Below are positions 23,796 through 33,190 of a DNA stretch of 44,765 bases, piece after piece. The notes beneath the pieces were generated by a model, which saw only the letters and a program-made list of their open reading frames with translations, was not told the origin of the DNA and made no database searches. Position 1 is the stretch's first letter. Every line of letters begins with the position of its first letter. The position numbers and the translations under genes are program-made. Origin of the DNA: an uncultured Victivallis sp. (GTDB lineage: Bacteria > Verrucomicrobiota > Lentisphaeria > Victivallales > Victivallaceae); NCBI GenBank assembly GCA_944389895.1, contig CALXOA010000123.1, positions 1 to 44,765 of the forward strand, read 5' to 3'.

Positions 23796-24884
23796 ATGGC
23801 GGTGCGCAACTGGCATGACCTCTGTAACCGGGGCGGCCGGCTTTTCTTTGCCGCCGCGATTGTACTTCTGGGCTGGTTTGCCCGGGAGCTGCGCGGGACG
23901 GGGGATCCGGCGCAGGAGAACATGGTGCCTGAAAACGATTCTCATGTGCTCTCTTCCTCTCCCGCATTTGACCGGATCACCGGGTTCGGTGGTCCGGTTC
24001 CGGTGAAGATCGCTATCGATCCGGCGACCGGCAGGATCGAGTCGGTTGAATTTCCGCCCAACGCGGAGGATCCCGATTTCTGGAAAAAGGTCATCGACTC
24101 CGGAGTGCTTGAGAAGTACAGCGGCCTGACTCCTGCCGAGGCTGCAGTATTACCGGTCGACGCGGTCACCGGGGCGACCTTTTCATCGCGGGCGGCGCAG
24201 GAGACGGTACGTGAGTTGCTTCTTTCCGCGGTATCGGCGCGACAGGCTGAACTGCCGGAGCGTACTGCCGCCCGTTTCCCGTGGGAAATCTGGCTGGCTG
24301 CGGCTGTGTTTCTGATCGATCTGGTCGCTTTTTTCCGGCCTCCGGGCGGAAGGTTACGGCTGGTTCAGCTCGGAGCGAATGTGGTTTTCCCCGGAATTGC
24401 GGCCCATTGCTTTCTCTCATTTGCTCAGGTTGCCGGCTGGTTGCGGAATGCTCCTCATTGGGGATGGTCGGTGGCGATTGTGCTGTTCATCGTCTCCATC
24501 GGGCTTGGAGTTGGAACCGGGCGGAACTTTTACTGTACCGGAGTGTGCCCTTACGGCAGCGCCCAGGAACTTGCAGCCCGCCTCGGAAGGCGGTGCGGTC
24601 TGCGAACCATTCCGCTCTCTTCCCGCTGGATGCCGTATCTGCGGCGGGTTCTGGCCGGTGCGGGGATTCTGGCGGCACTGCTGGCATGGCCGTTCCGGCC
24701 ATTCGAACCGTTTTCGCTGTTTCTTGCGAGGACATCACCGGTGATCGTGACTGTCGGTGTGCTGTTTCTGGCGGCGGCGCTCCGGTTGCCGCGGCTCTGG
24801 TGCCGGTGGTTCTGTCCCTGCGGTGCTTTACTGGACTTTTTCTGTCGGGCGGATGTTCGTCAAACGAAAGGAATGAAACCATGA
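23796..24884 (+). CDS. FMN-binding domain / 4Fe-4S membrane protein (NosR/RnfG-like redox protein)
   Basis: The 362-residue product has an N-terminal membrane segment (about 14-30), then an extracytoplasmic FMN-binding domain ending in D-A-V-T-G-A-T-F-S-S. There Thr128 is the residue to which FMN is covalently attached in RnfG/NqrC/NosR relatives. Four or five membrane helices follow (about 165-340). Two NosR/NapH-type CxxxCP motifs lie at the helix ends: C-T-G-V-C-P (247-252) and C-R-W-F-C-P-C (336-342). It would move electrons across or along the membrane. Its stop overlaps the start of the nitroreductase (ATGA), so the two are probably a redox pair. A covalent-flavin transferase (ApbE) is not in the window. 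Confidence 0.85.
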   Translation: MAVRNWHDLCNRGGRLFFAAAIVLLGWFARELRGTGDPAQENMVPENDSHVLSSSPAFDRITGFGGPVPVKIAIDPATGRIESVEFPPNAEDPDFWKKVIDSGVLEKYSGLTPAEAAVLPVDAVTGATFSSRAAQETVRELLLSAVSARQAELPERTAARFPWEIWLAAAVFLIDLVAFFRPPGGRLRLVQLGANVVFPGIAAHCFLSFAQVAGWLRNAPHWGWSVAIVLFIVSIGLGVGTGRNFYCTGVCPYGSAQELAARLGRRCGLRTIPLSSRWMPYLRRVLAGAGILAALLAWPFRPFEPFSLFLARTSPVIVTVGVLFLAAALRLPRLWCRWFCPCGALLDFFCRADVRQTKGMKP

Positions 24885-25540
24885 ACTACGATCGTGTGGT
24901 GATTCTGCTTTTGCTGTTGATTCTGATTCTGACGCTGTGGCGTCTGCAGCCTTCCGCCGCTTCAGAGGCTGCGGGGCAGGTTCCCCGCCGGGCGGCGGAA
25001 TCTGCCGGAGAGTCTGAAGCGAATGACGTGCTTTCGGTGATCCATTCACGCAAGAGTGTGCGCGCATATACCGATGACCCGGTTTCCCGGGAGGAACTTG
25101 AGGTGCTGCTCCGGGCGGGCATGGCGGCACCGACCGCCGGAAACGCTCAGCCCTGGGCATTCGTCGCCGTTACCGAACGCCCGGTTCTCGATGCGCTCGC
25201 CGAAGTTTTGCCTCACGGCAAGATGTTGAAAAAAGCTCCCGCTGCAATCGCGGTTTGCGGTGTGGAGTCGCTCTTCCGCGACGGCGCGGGGCGTGAGATG
25301 TGGGTGCAGGATTGTTCCGCCGCGACCGAAAACATCCTGCTGGCGGCCGAGGGAACCGGTCTCGGTGCGGTCTGGATCGGCGTTTATCCCGACAGGAACC
25401 GGGGAACCGGCGTTCGCGGAGTGTTGCAGTTGCCTGAGGAAATCATTCCCCTTTCCGTAATTTCGATCGGCCGTCCGACCGGGGTGGAGCAGCCGAAGGA
25501 GAAATTCAAGCCGGAACGGATTCACTGGCAGAAATGGTGA
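24881..25540 (+). CDS. Membrane-anchored nitroreductase-family flavoprotein
   Basis: The start at 24881 follows AAAGGA and overlaps the previous stop. The 219-residue product begins with a hydrophobic helix (about 6-19: VILLLLLILILTLW) that is probably an uncleaved anchor, then a linker. The nitroreductase fold follows: S-R-K-S-V-R-A-Y near residue 58, P-T-A-G-N-A-Q-P-W-A-F near 85, the central C-S-A-A-T-E-N-I-L-L-A-A near 145 and G-A-V-W-I-G-V near 160. These bind FMN. Coupling to the preceding FMN/4Fe-4S protein suggests electron delivery at the membrane. The substrate is unknown. Most nitroreductases are soluble; the anchor is unusual. Confidence 0.87.
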   Translation: MNYDRVVILLLLLILILTLWRLQPSAASEAAGQVPRRAAESAGESEANDVLSVIHSRKSVRAYTDDPVSREELEVLLRAGMAAPTAGNAQPWAFVAVTERPVLDALAEVLPHGKMLKKAPAAIAVCGVESLFRDGAGREMWVQDCSAATENILLAAEGTGLGAVWIGVYPDRNRGTGVRGVLQLPEEIIPLSVISIGRPTGVEQPKEKFKPERIHWQKW

Positions 25541-25541
25541 T

Positions 25542-26456
25542 TCACCTCTGTTTCGGGTGCCTCCAGGCGTAATGCGCAAAGAGGGCGAGATAGATCGTCA
25601 GGAGCGCAGCAACCACGAGCATTGCCCGGCGGCTCGCCGTCGCATAGCCGTGCATGTTCAACAGGGTATTGGTCAGCACCGCCACCGCCACGACGGCGAA
25701 GCTTTTGTGGATATGCTGGGCGTAACCGGCGTCATAGACAATCCGGTGGAGTCTCGCTCCGAGCGGAAAGCCGACGATGCCGCCGGCCGCAACCAGCATC
25801 GAGATGCTGAAAATGGTCCAGTCGAAGCTGCCGGAGCCGAAGAGGTAGGTCAGCCCCCCCGAAAAGGTGGTCAACAGCACCAGCAGCCGGACGATCCGAC
25901 TGGTGTAGTATTCCGGGACCCTGAATCCGCCGGTCAGCAGCGGGCGGATCAGAATGCCGCCGCCGAGGCCCAGCATCGAACTGAGCAGGCCGGTTGCCAG
26001 ACCGGTTCCGAAGGCGATCCGGATGCGGCGCGGCGTGATCTCCGGCATCCGGTCGTCGTAACAGCGGGTCCGGGTGGCGAGGGTCTGCACCGCGATCAGT
26101 GCGATCACGATCATCAACGCCCAGTTGATCGGAGCTGCTCCGAAACGGGCAACCAGTTCGCCATTGAGACCGCGACCGGCAAGCGAGGTCAGGACCGCTC
26201 CCGCACCGAGGGGCAATGCGATCGACCTGCCAGGTTCCCCTTTGCGCCAGCCGATTTCCGGCGCCTGCCGGATCACGGTCAGGATCGTCGAGGGAAACAT
26301 CTGCAGCAGCCCGATCCCCACCGCCGCGAGGGGATCGAAGCCGAGGATCAGCATCGTCGGAACTACGATCCAGCCGCAACCGACTCCCCAGTAACCGCCG
26401 GACATCATGCCGACGAAACCGATGACCGGGGCCGCCACCAGAAGCTGCCAGTTCAT
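25542..26456 (-). CDS. TauE/SafE-family membrane permease
   Basis: The start at 26456 overlaps the hydrolase stop (ATGA) with GGAGGCGG upstream; the longer in-frame start at 26552 is unlikely. The 304-residue product has about eight membrane helices and the two family repeats, with G-M-M-S-G-G-Y-W-G-V-G-C-G near residue 15 and S-S-M-L-G-L-G-G-G-I near 160. Family members export or import sulfonates, sulfite and other organic anions. Pairing with an esterase-like hydrolase suggests it may carry a hydrolysis product; that is inference. The gene ends 1 base from the convergent nitroreductase. Confidence 0.88.
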   Translation of the reverse strand: MNWQLLVAAPVIGFVGMMSGGYWGVGCGWIVVPTMLILGFDPLAAVGIGLLQMFPSTILTVIRQAPEIGWRKGEPGRSIALPLGAGAVLTSLAGRGLNGELVARFGAAPINWALMIVIALIAVQTLATRTRCYDDRMPEITPRRIRIAFGTGLATGLLSSMLGLGGGILIRPLLTGGFRVPEYYTSRIVRLLVLLTTFSGGLTYLFGSGSFDWTIFSISMLVAAGGIVGFPLGARLHRIVYDAGYAQHIHKSFAVVAVAVLTNTLLNMHGYATASRRAMLVVAALLTIYLALFAHYAWRHPKQR

Positions 26457-27235
26457 TTCCGCCTCTCCAGAACCCGGGTGATGAAACTGTTCAGCAGATG
26501 GTTGCATCCTTCCAGCACACCGCCGTGGCCATGACCGGGCAGGGCATAACATTCCACCATCGGGTGTCCGAGTGCCCGTAAGCTGGCGGCCATGAAGGCG
26601 TTCTCTTCCGGGCGCGCCGGCATGTCCAGACCGGACTCTCCGGTGATCAGGATCATCGGGGGAAGTTCCTTCGACAGATGGGCCATCGGCGCGTAGTCGT
26701 CAATCACCGGCTGAGCGGATTCTCCCGGGTATCCGAGGTCTTCCTTGAGGCGGAAGTGAGTCGTCATCTGCCCGCTGACCAGCAGCAGACCCGCCAGCCG
26801 GCGGTTGTCGATGCCGTAACCGGCGAGGTACCGGCCGTCGCAGCCGACCAGGGCGGCAAGGAAACTGCCGGCCGACATCCCGCCCAGAAAAATGGTATCC
26901 GGATCGCCGCCGTAACCGGCGATGTTGTGCTTTGTCCAGGCGAGGGCTGCGGCCGCATCCTCAATGGCACCGGGCGCGGGCGTCTCCGGACTGATCCGGT
27001 AACGCGGTTCGACGATCACCCTGTCTCCGCTGAAAAGTTCGGTCGGATACTCCCGCCCGTCACCGGTCAGTCCTCCGCCGTGCAACCAGACGATCACCGG
27101 GTGCGGACCGGCTGCTTTCGGCGTCGTAACGAGCAGGCTCTGCAGAGGATTGTCGTTGTTCCGGTAGAAGATTGTCCGGGATTCCCGATAGAGTTCGTGG
27201 TTCGGAACTTGCTTCGCGGTCCATGTGCTGAACAT
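26453..27235 (-). CDS. Alpha/beta hydrolase (HGG-type esterase/lipase)
   Basis: Cytosolic serine hydrolase of 260 residues, with no signal peptide. Marks: oxyanion-hole W-L-H-G-G-G near residue 50, nucleophile motif G-G-M-S-A-G-S near 119, an Asp in ITGESGLD near 200 and catalytic His in G-H-G-H-G-G near 240. It resembles carboxylesterases and acetyl-xylan-esterase-like proteins of the hormone-sensitive-lipase group. The ribosome site AGGGAGG is eight bases from the start. The palindrome at 27272-27286 lies about 40 bases upstream, probably at the promoter. It is translationally coupled to the TauE/SafE permease. Confidence 0.85.
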   Translation of the reverse strand: MFSTWTAKQVPNHELYRESRTIFYRNNDNPLQSLLVTTPKAAGPHPVIVWLHGGGLTGDGREYPTELFSGDRVIVEPRYRISPETPAPGAIEDAAAALAWTKHNIAGYGGDPDTIFLGGMSAGSFLAALVGCDGRYLAGYGIDNRRLAGLLLVSGQMTTHFRLKEDLGYPGESAQPVIDDYAPMAHLSKELPPMILITGESGLDMPARPEENAFMAASLRALGHPMVECYALPGHGHGGVLEGCNHLLNSFITRVLERRK

Positions 27236-27271
27236 TGTGATCCTCCCTGATCATCAGTTTGAAGTGTGTTT

Positions 27272-27286
27272 TGTATACTGTATACA
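27272..27286. promoter_or_regulatory. Perfect palindromic operator, GntR-like
   Basis: TGTATACTGTATACA is a perfect palindrome with 7-base arms around a single T. It lies upstream of the alpha/beta hydrolase-permease pair and overlaps its likely promoter (TAATAAT-like sequence on the minus strand). The shape resembles GntR-family sites. No GntR regulator is encoded in the window, so it would be controlled in trans. Confidence 0.55.
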
Positions 27287-27374
27287 TTATTAAAGAAAAT
27301 GCAAATCCATTTATTCCCCGTAAAAACCGAAATCTCAATTCAAGACGGAAAAAGTTGTCTGAGCGCTGCCCGAA

Positions 27375-30300
27375 TCAGAAGCGCAAAGCCTCCCAGGCCG
27401 CGGCAAGATGCTTCTGCGGCGACCGGAGAGCCGGGGGAACTTCGGGAGCGAACACCGCGAGGCGACACTCTTCAAGCAATTCCCAGAAATCGAGCAGCTC
27501 CGGTTTGTCTGCAATTTCAGGAACGCTTCCGACGGCGATTCGAAAGCGCTCGACGTATGCGGCGAGTGCTTCGAGTTTGCTCTCATCCCGACCGGGCGCG
27601 GCTGCGGCACGCTCACTGCGAAGTTTCAGCCCGCGCAGATAGCGGCCGTAGGAGCTGATCGCCGGCCTGGTTTTCAGAAAACCGCGGCGGAAGAGAAAAT
27701 CGAGTTCATCATGGATGTCTTCGCTGCTGGTCCGGGAACGGGGCCGGATTTTCGGGAGCAGGTCGCGGATCTGACGCCAGACGGGATAATAGCCTTCAAG
27801 TGTCTGAATCAACCGGTCAACCGTTGCCCCAACTTCCTGCTTCGCATGTTCCGCGGCGATGCCGAAGGCGAGTTCATCGCGGATCTCCCAGGGGTCTTTT
27901 TCAAACGAGAGTTCGATTGCCGCATCAAGCAGTTCGTCCGGATAAGAGCGGTCGTTCAGAAACCACGACAGCTCCACCTCCCGGGAAAAGCGGATCGAAC
28001 GGCGCAGGAATTTCAATTGCGGACCGTTTTCAAGTTTGAACAACCTCCGCAATCCCCGGACGTGCTGCAGACGTGCTTCGCTCTCCTTGAGATAGAGCGC
28101 CTGGCCTACACTTGCACCTTCGTCACAGAGCGCCGGATAGGCGACTCTGCCGTTGCCGTTGGGCAGTTCCACTTCCGCGGGGAGGGGGCCGGTACCCGGC
28201 CATACCGTACTGCCGGTGACTGTGAATTTCCCGGCGCCGGCCACTGCGCGGCTGAGACGCGATCCGGTCCGGTGAGTCTCCGGCAGCTCCTGATGGAGTT
28301 TCACACAGCGGCCGTTTCGATCGAGTTCCGCGATCTTCAGAATCAGGTGCGCAGGCAGCCGGGCGCCGTCGAAGTCGGCGGGGGCGATCGATTCCCCCGA
28401 ACGTTCACGCAGATACTCCGCCAGAGCGGCGGAGAGGGGTTGTTCCCGGAAGATCTTTCCCGACTTCAACCCCGCGAGGAACCCGGAAACGGCTTCGGAA
28501 ATCGGGCTGACCGCCTGCCGGAGCGGCTTGGAGAGGGCGCGGATCAGAAGTTCCACCTTGTCTCCGAGAAATCCCGGCACCAGATAATCGAGTCCCCAGT
28601 CGGGCAGCAGATTGAGCTGGTCGGAGGGGACCAGCATTGTGATGCCGTCCTCCGGTTCCCCGGGGGCGAAACGGTAACGCAGCCGGAAGGATTGGCCGGA
28701 GAAGCACAGCTTATCCGGATAGTCGGCGCGATCGAACCGGATGAACTGCTCCTGCATCGCATCCTCCGATGTGATCGAGTAGTCCTGCGGATCTCTGGCA
28801 GTCAATTCCCTGAGCGCGCGGGTCGAATGGATTTCCGGCGGCAGCAGTGTCAGGTAGTGCTCCACCACCGCTTCCGTATCGAGAACCGTGCCGGGACGGC
28901 GCACTTTTTCCTCGAGACGGGCGAGATCTGCGAGCACTTCGACGTGTCTGGCCACCCAGGTGCCCGGTATGGTCACTGCACCGGTCGCGAGCGCTTCACG
29001 GATGAAGATTTCGCGCGCTTCGGCGGGATGACTCTTCGAATAGAGTACCCGTCGCCCGGTATGTATCAGCAGACCGCCGAACGTCAACCGTTCCCGGGCA
29101 TAGACGAAACCGGACTCCGGATCCCACTTCGGCTGATCGTAGATTTTTGAGCAGAGGTGCGGGGCCGCGGCTTCGAGATATTCCGGCTTGATCTCTGCGT
29201 TCTGGCGCGCGAAGAGACGGCTGGTTTCCACCAGTGCGAAAGAGAGCAGCCAGTCCGGTACCGGTCGCTTTCTGTACAATCCCGAGCCGGGAAAGATCTG
29301 ATACCTGCGACCACCGGTTCCGAGGAAACAGCGCTCTTCCGGAAGGTATTTGGCGATGTGCCGCGGAATCCCGGCGAGAAGCGCCTGATGGACGAGATCA
29401 TAGGGGGTGTTTGCCAAGACTCCGGGTTGCACGGCGCCGGACCATTTCAGTTCCTTTGCCGCCTCGGCGAGATCCGAGACGAGGTTCTTCCACTCCCGTA
29501 TCCGGTTGAAATTCAGAAAATTGACCTTGCAGAACTGCCGCAGCGACCGGTTGCTTTCCGTTTCGCTCCGCATCGCATTCCAGAGGTTCAAGATGGAAAG
29601 AAAGTCAGACTTCTGGTTGCGGAACTTCCGATGCGCTTCGTCCGCCGCCTGCTGTTTGTCGAGCGGCCGTTCCTGGGGATCCCGGATCGACAGATAAGCC
29701 ACGAGCACCAGCAGTTCCGGCAGAACCCGGCGTTGTTCGGCGAAGGCGAGCATCTTCCCCAGATGGGGATCGATCGGCAGCGCCGCGAGTTTCCAGCCGT
29801 CGCGGGTCAGGCGGCCGGAGGCATCGATCGCCCGCAACTCCTCCAGCGTCCGGAACCCCTCCCGGATCGCGGCGCCCGGAGGCGGATTGATGAAGGGAAA
29901 GTGCGTGATCTTCGGCAGTCCGAGCGCGGCCATCTGCAGGATGACTCCGGCGAGTCCCGTCCGCTTGATCTCCGGGTCGGTATAGGGGGCGGAACGCAGG
30001 AGGTCATCCTCGCTGTAGAGATGGACGCAGACTCCGTCGGCGATTCGACCGCAACGGCCGCGCCGTTGCCGTGCGCTGGCCTGGCTGATCGTTTCCACCT
30101 GAAGTTCCTCGATCTGAGTACGCGGATTGAAACGTTTGATCCGCGCCAGCCCGGAGTCGATCACGAATCGGATCCGCGGAATCGTCACACTGGTTTCCGC
30201 GACGTTGGTTGCGAGGATGATCCGGCGCTGGCCACCCGGAGAAAAAACCTTCTGCTGTTCCCCCGCTGACAATCGGCCGAAGAGCGGCAGTACTTCGGTC

Positions 30301-31082
30301 CGGGGCAGCCGCCGTCCTGAGAGCAGATCGGTCGTCTCCCTGATCTCCCGTTCCCCCGGCAGAAACACCAGAATGTCTCCGCGTGGATCAAGTTCAGTGA
30401 CGAACTCCGTCGCCCGGGCGATCTGGGCGGAAAGTTCCTCATCCTCTTCCGGCGGCAGATAGACGTCTTCGACCGGATAGGTGCGTCCTTCGATTGCGAT
30501 CACCGGCGCATCATGAAAGAATTTCGAAAACTCTCCGGTGTCGAGGGTCGCCGACGAGATCGCCACTTTGAGATCGGGACGGTGCGGCAGCAGGTTCTTG
30601 AGGTAACCGAGCAGAAAGTCGATATTGAGACTGCGTTCGTGCGCTTCGTCGATGATCAACACCTCGTACTGGCGCAGATTGCGATCATGGCGCGTTTCCG
30701 CCAGCAGAATGCCGTCGGTCATGAATTTGAGCACCGTTCCGTTCGTTGTCTGGTCGTCAAAGCGGACCTGATACCCCACTTCCCGGCCGAAACCGGCATT
30801 CAGCTCCTGCGCGGCACGGCGTGCCATCGCCATCGCCGCCAGGCGCCGCGGCTGGGTACAACCGATCCGCCCGGTCCTGCCGAAGCCGAGCTGCAGGGCG
30901 ATCTTCGGCAACTGGGTGGTTTTGCCGCTTCCGGTATCGCCGCCGACGATGATGACCGGTGCCTCGCGCCACGCCGCTTCGATTTCGTCAATATGGCGGG
31001 AGATCGGCAACTCCGGAGGAAAGGCAATTCGGAGTCTTTCGCAGGCTGCGGCGTATTCCGGATTGACGGAGCGTTGCGTCAT
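27375..31082 (-). CDS. hrpA: ATP-dependent RNA helicase HrpA (DEAH box)
   Basis: DEAH-box helicase of 1235 residues, close to the usual 1300 of HrpA. Walker A G-D-T-G-S-G-K-T (48-55), C-T-Q-P-R-R (75-80), D-E-A-H (145-148), S-A-T (177-179), and in the second RecA domain A-T-N-V-A-E-T-S-V-T-I-P and Q-R-R-G-R-C-G-R near 350. The long C-terminal DUF3418-like region (about 600-1235) is typical of HrpA. In E. coli HrpA rescues stalled ribosomes. The start overlaps the MFS stop (ATGA), so the two are translationally coupled, an odd pairing with no evident functional link. Confidence 0.93.
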   Translation of the reverse strand: MTQRSVNPEYAAACERLRIAFPPELPISRHIDEIEAAWREAPVIIVGGDTGSGKTTQLPKIALQLGFGRTGRIGCTQPRRLAAMAMARRAAQELNAGFGREVGYQVRFDDQTTNGTVLKFMTDGILLAETRHDRNLRQYEVLIIDEAHERSLNIDFLLGYLKNLLPHRPDLKVAISSATLDTGEFSKFFHDAPVIAIEGRTYPVEDVYLPPEEDEELSAQIARATEFVTELDPRGDILVFLPGEREIRETTDLLSGRRLPRTEVLPLFGRLSAGEQQKVFSPGGQRRIILATNVAETSVTIPRIRFVIDSGLARIKRFNPRTQIEELQVETISQASARQRRGRCGRIADGVCVHLYSEDDLLRSAPYTDPEIKRTGLAGVILQMAALGLPKITHFPFINPPPGAAIREGFRTLEELRAIDASGRLTRDGWKLAALPIDPHLGKMLAFAEQRRVLPELLVLVAYLSIRDPQERPLDKQQAADEAHRKFRNQKSDFLSILNLWNAMRSETESNRSLRQFCKVNFLNFNRIREWKNLVSDLAEAAKELKWSGAVQPGVLANTPYDLVHQALLAGIPRHIAKYLPEERCFLGTGGRRYQIFPGSGLYRKRPVPDWLLSFALVETSRLFARQNAEIKPEYLEAAAPHLCSKIYDQPKWDPESGFVYARERLTFGGLLIHTGRRVLYSKSHPAEAREIFIREALATGAVTIPGTWVARHVEVLADLARLEEKVRRPGTVLDTEAVVEHYLTLLPPEIHSTRALRELTARDPQDYSITSEDAMQEQFIRFDRADYPDKLCFSGQSFRLRYRFAPGEPEDGITMLVPSDQLNLLPDWGLDYLVPGFLGDKVELLIRALSKPLRQAVSPISEAVSGFLAGLKSGKIFREQPLSAALAEYLRERSGESIAPADFDGARLPAHLILKIAELDRNGRCVKLHQELPETHRTGSRLSRAVAGAGKFTVTGSTVWPGTGPLPAEVELPNGNGRVAYPALCDEGASVGQALYLKESEARLQHVRGLRRLFKLENGPQLKFLRRSIRFSREVELSWFLNDRSYPDELLDAAIELSFEKDPWEIRDELAFGIAAEHAKQEVGATVDRLIQTLEGYYPVWRQIRDLLPKIRPRSRTSSEDIHDELDFLFRRGFLKTRPAISSYGRYLRGLKLRSERAAAAPGRDESKLEALAAYVERFRIAVGSVPEIADKPELLDFWELLEECRLAVFAPEVPPALRSPQKHLAAAWEALRF

Positions 31083-32329
31083 TCCTGACTTTTCTCCACT
31101 CCGGTATCGCCGGAGCGCCTCTCACGCCGGAGGACCATCCAGTCCCACAGGATCAACGCCCCGAGCAACAGATAACACGCCGGAACCATGAAGAAACTTG
31201 CCCGCAGACCGAAATGGTCGCCGGCAACTCCCATCAGCCAGGCGAAAACCCCGCACCCGGGTACTCCTGCGCAGGAGAGCAGAATGTAGATCATCGTGGA
31301 ATCCCCTTTGACCCGGTCGACACAGTAGCTCTGGATGCTTGGCCAGAAGGGACCGGTGGCGATACCGATGAAGAAGAGCAGCACAAAGAGAATCCAGATG
31401 GCACCCGCGCCGAGCAGCGGCGGGAAGAGGCTGACCAGCGTCCCGCCCAGAGCCGCATAGACCACCAGTTCCTTCAGGTGTTCCTGGCGGACCAGAAAAC
31501 CGGAAACCATCCGGCCGACGATCATTCCGCCGGCGAAGAATGCGGTTCCGAGCCCTCCCATCCAGGGATCCCCCCCGTAGTCAAGCTGGATGAAACTCGA
31601 GACCCAGAAAGTCAGGCAGAACTCGCCGCCTCCAGCCAGAAACATCGCCGTGAAAAAGAGCCAGAAACGACGGATTTTCATCAGATCCCACGCATGTCCG
31701 CATACCGTGCTCCAGTGCAGCGTTTCACTTCGATCCGGTCTCTGCGGACCGTGATACGGCATCAGATAGAGCACCGCTGAAATCAACGCGAAGAGGCTTG
31801 CCAGAGAGAGCACAATCCGCCAGGACACGCCGAGGGTGATCAGCAGTCCCGCGATAAGTACCGTTCCGACGACTCCGACCGACCAGAAGGAGTGGCTGAA
31901 ATTGATGTAACGGCCCGGTTCATCGTCGACGTGCAGATCCTGAATGACCGGAGTCGCCAGCCCCTCGACCACACCTTCTCCCAGTCCCGCGATCGCCACC
32001 GCGGCAAACAGAAGCCCGTAGACCGGCGACCACGCCGCAAGCATGATGCCGATACTCATGATGATCATTGCCGCTCCCAGGGTACGGATCTTTCCCCACC
32101 GTCCCGCCAGAAAACCGCATGCCACCATCGAAATCACCATCGGAATGCTGCGCCCGAGCTGCAGCGCTCCACCTGCGCCCTTGCCGCCCTCCGCCAGCGG
32201 AAAGTTCAGATCGCGCGCGATCTGCAGCAGCACCACCGGCACCACTACCGAACACGCCGCATACCCCATGAAGCAGAAGAACGAGGCATAATCATAACGC
32301 CCGAAAACCATCCGTTTTACGATTGCCAT
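31079..32329 (-). CDS. Major facilitator superfamily transporter
   Basis: A 416-residue inner-membrane protein with 12 predicted helices. The loop between helices 2 and 3 carries the MFS signature-like G-F-L-A-G-R-W-G-K-I-R-T-L-G (about 73-86). The charged mid-loop (PQRPDRSETLHW) separates the two six-helix halves. The start at 32329 has GGGA upstream. Substrate not assignable; similar proteins are often annotated as sugar or oligosaccharide permeases. It is coupled to hrpA and lies 198 bases after hisB. Confidence 0.85.
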   Translation of the reverse strand: MAIVKRMVFGRYDYASFFCFMGYAACSVVVPVVLLQIARDLNFPLAEGGKGAGGALQLGRSIPMVISMVACGFLAGRWGKIRTLGAAMIIMSIGIMLAAWSPVYGLLFAAVAIAGLGEGVVEGLATPVIQDLHVDDEPGRYINFSHSFWSVGVVGTVLIAGLLITLGVSWRIVLSLASLFALISAVLYLMPYHGPQRPDRSETLHWSTVCGHAWDLMKIRRFWLFFTAMFLAGGGEFCLTFWVSSFIQLDYGGDPWMGGLGTAFFAGGMIVGRMVSGFLVRQEHLKELVVYAALGGTLVSLFPPLLGAGAIWILFVLLFFIGIATGPFWPSIQSYCVDRVKGDSTMIYILLSCAGVPGCGVFAWLMGVAGDHFGLRASFFMVPACYLLLGALILWDWMVLRRERRSGDTGVEKSQE

Positions 32330-32527
32330 TCTGGATCCCGTATCCTGTTGGAAGTTTTTTTCATTGTGCGATGCGCGACCGGAATCGGAGTTCGACCGGA
32401 CCGAGTGTCCATCCTGTTCCGGAACGGAGGGCGGAATAAAATTCCGGCGGGAAGATGAATCCCGCCGCTGCCGGTCCTTCCGGCCGATCCTCAGCTTCGC
32501 GCTGTCGAATTTCCTGTTTTTTTATTT

Positions 32528-33121
32528 TTACAGCATTCCCTTGGTTGACAGCACTCCCCTGACGCGCGGATCGATGCCGACCGCCTGGTCGAGAGCCTTG
32601 GCGAAAGCCTTGAAGATCCCTTCGATCACATGGTGCACCTCGGCACCGGCGAGCATCCGGATGTGAAGATTCATGCCCGCCTTGACCGAGAGCGCCTGGA
32701 AAAACTCGTGAAACAACCGTACATCGATATCCTTGACCTGCGTTGCCGGTGCGGCAACGTCGTAGACGAGACAGGGACGGCCGGAAAGATCGAGCGCAAC
32801 CAGAATCAGCGCTTCATCCATCGGCAGAATGACGCTCCCGTAACGTCGGATTCCCGCCTTGTCGCCGAGGGCACGGGCAATAGCCTCTCCCAGTACGAGA
32901 CCGAGATCCTCCATCGTGTGGTGATAGTCGACCTCGAGATCCCCGGCCGCTTTGACCCGGAGATCGAAGAAACCATGCCTGGCGAACAGTTCGAGCATGT
33001 GGTTCAAAAAGGGGATGCCGGTATCAATCTGCCCGACGCCTTCTCCGTCGAGCGTCAGAGCCAGGCTGATGTCGGTCTCCCGGGTGGTGCGGGAGAGCTC
33101 GGCGGTACGTGGTTCGGCCAT
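32528..33121 (-). CDS. hisB: Imidazoleglycerol-phosphate dehydratase
   Basis: Sixth step of histidine synthesis: dehydrates imidazoleglycerol phosphate to imidazole acetol phosphate, using two Mn ions. The start at 33121 follows GAGG and gives 197 residues (MAEPRTAELSRTTRETDI), the normal monofunctional length; the longer frame to 33190 is not family-like. Metal-binding motifs: F-L-N-H-M-L-E-L-F-A-R-H-G, D-Y-H-H-T-M-E-D, F-H-E-F-F and E-V-H-H-V-I-E. No other his gene is in the window, so the pathway is scattered or hisB is orphaned here. Confidence 0.96.
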   Translation of the reverse strand: MAEPRTAELSRTTRETDISLALTLDGEGVGQIDTGIPFLNHMLELFARHGFFDLRVKAAGDLEVDYHHTMEDLGLVLGEAIARALGDKAGIRRYGSVILPMDEALILVALDLSGRPCLVYDVAAPATQVKDIDVRLFHEFFQALSVKAGMNLHIRMLAGAEVHHVIEGIFKAFAKALDQAVGIDPRVRGVLSTKGML

Positions 33122-33190
33122 GAAACTACCTCGATATTTTGGGGTTATGGTATTATCGCTTAATGTAGCGCAGAGAAAGGGATTTTGCAA

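Noticed and set aside
27408..30269. Long plus-strand frames inside hrpA
   Set aside because: They are antisense shadows of a high-GC gene whose minus-strand product has full helicase motifs.
32469..32483. GCCGG-CCGGC hairpin after hisB as a terminator
   Set aside because: The stem is only 5 bp and no T-run follows on the hisB strand.
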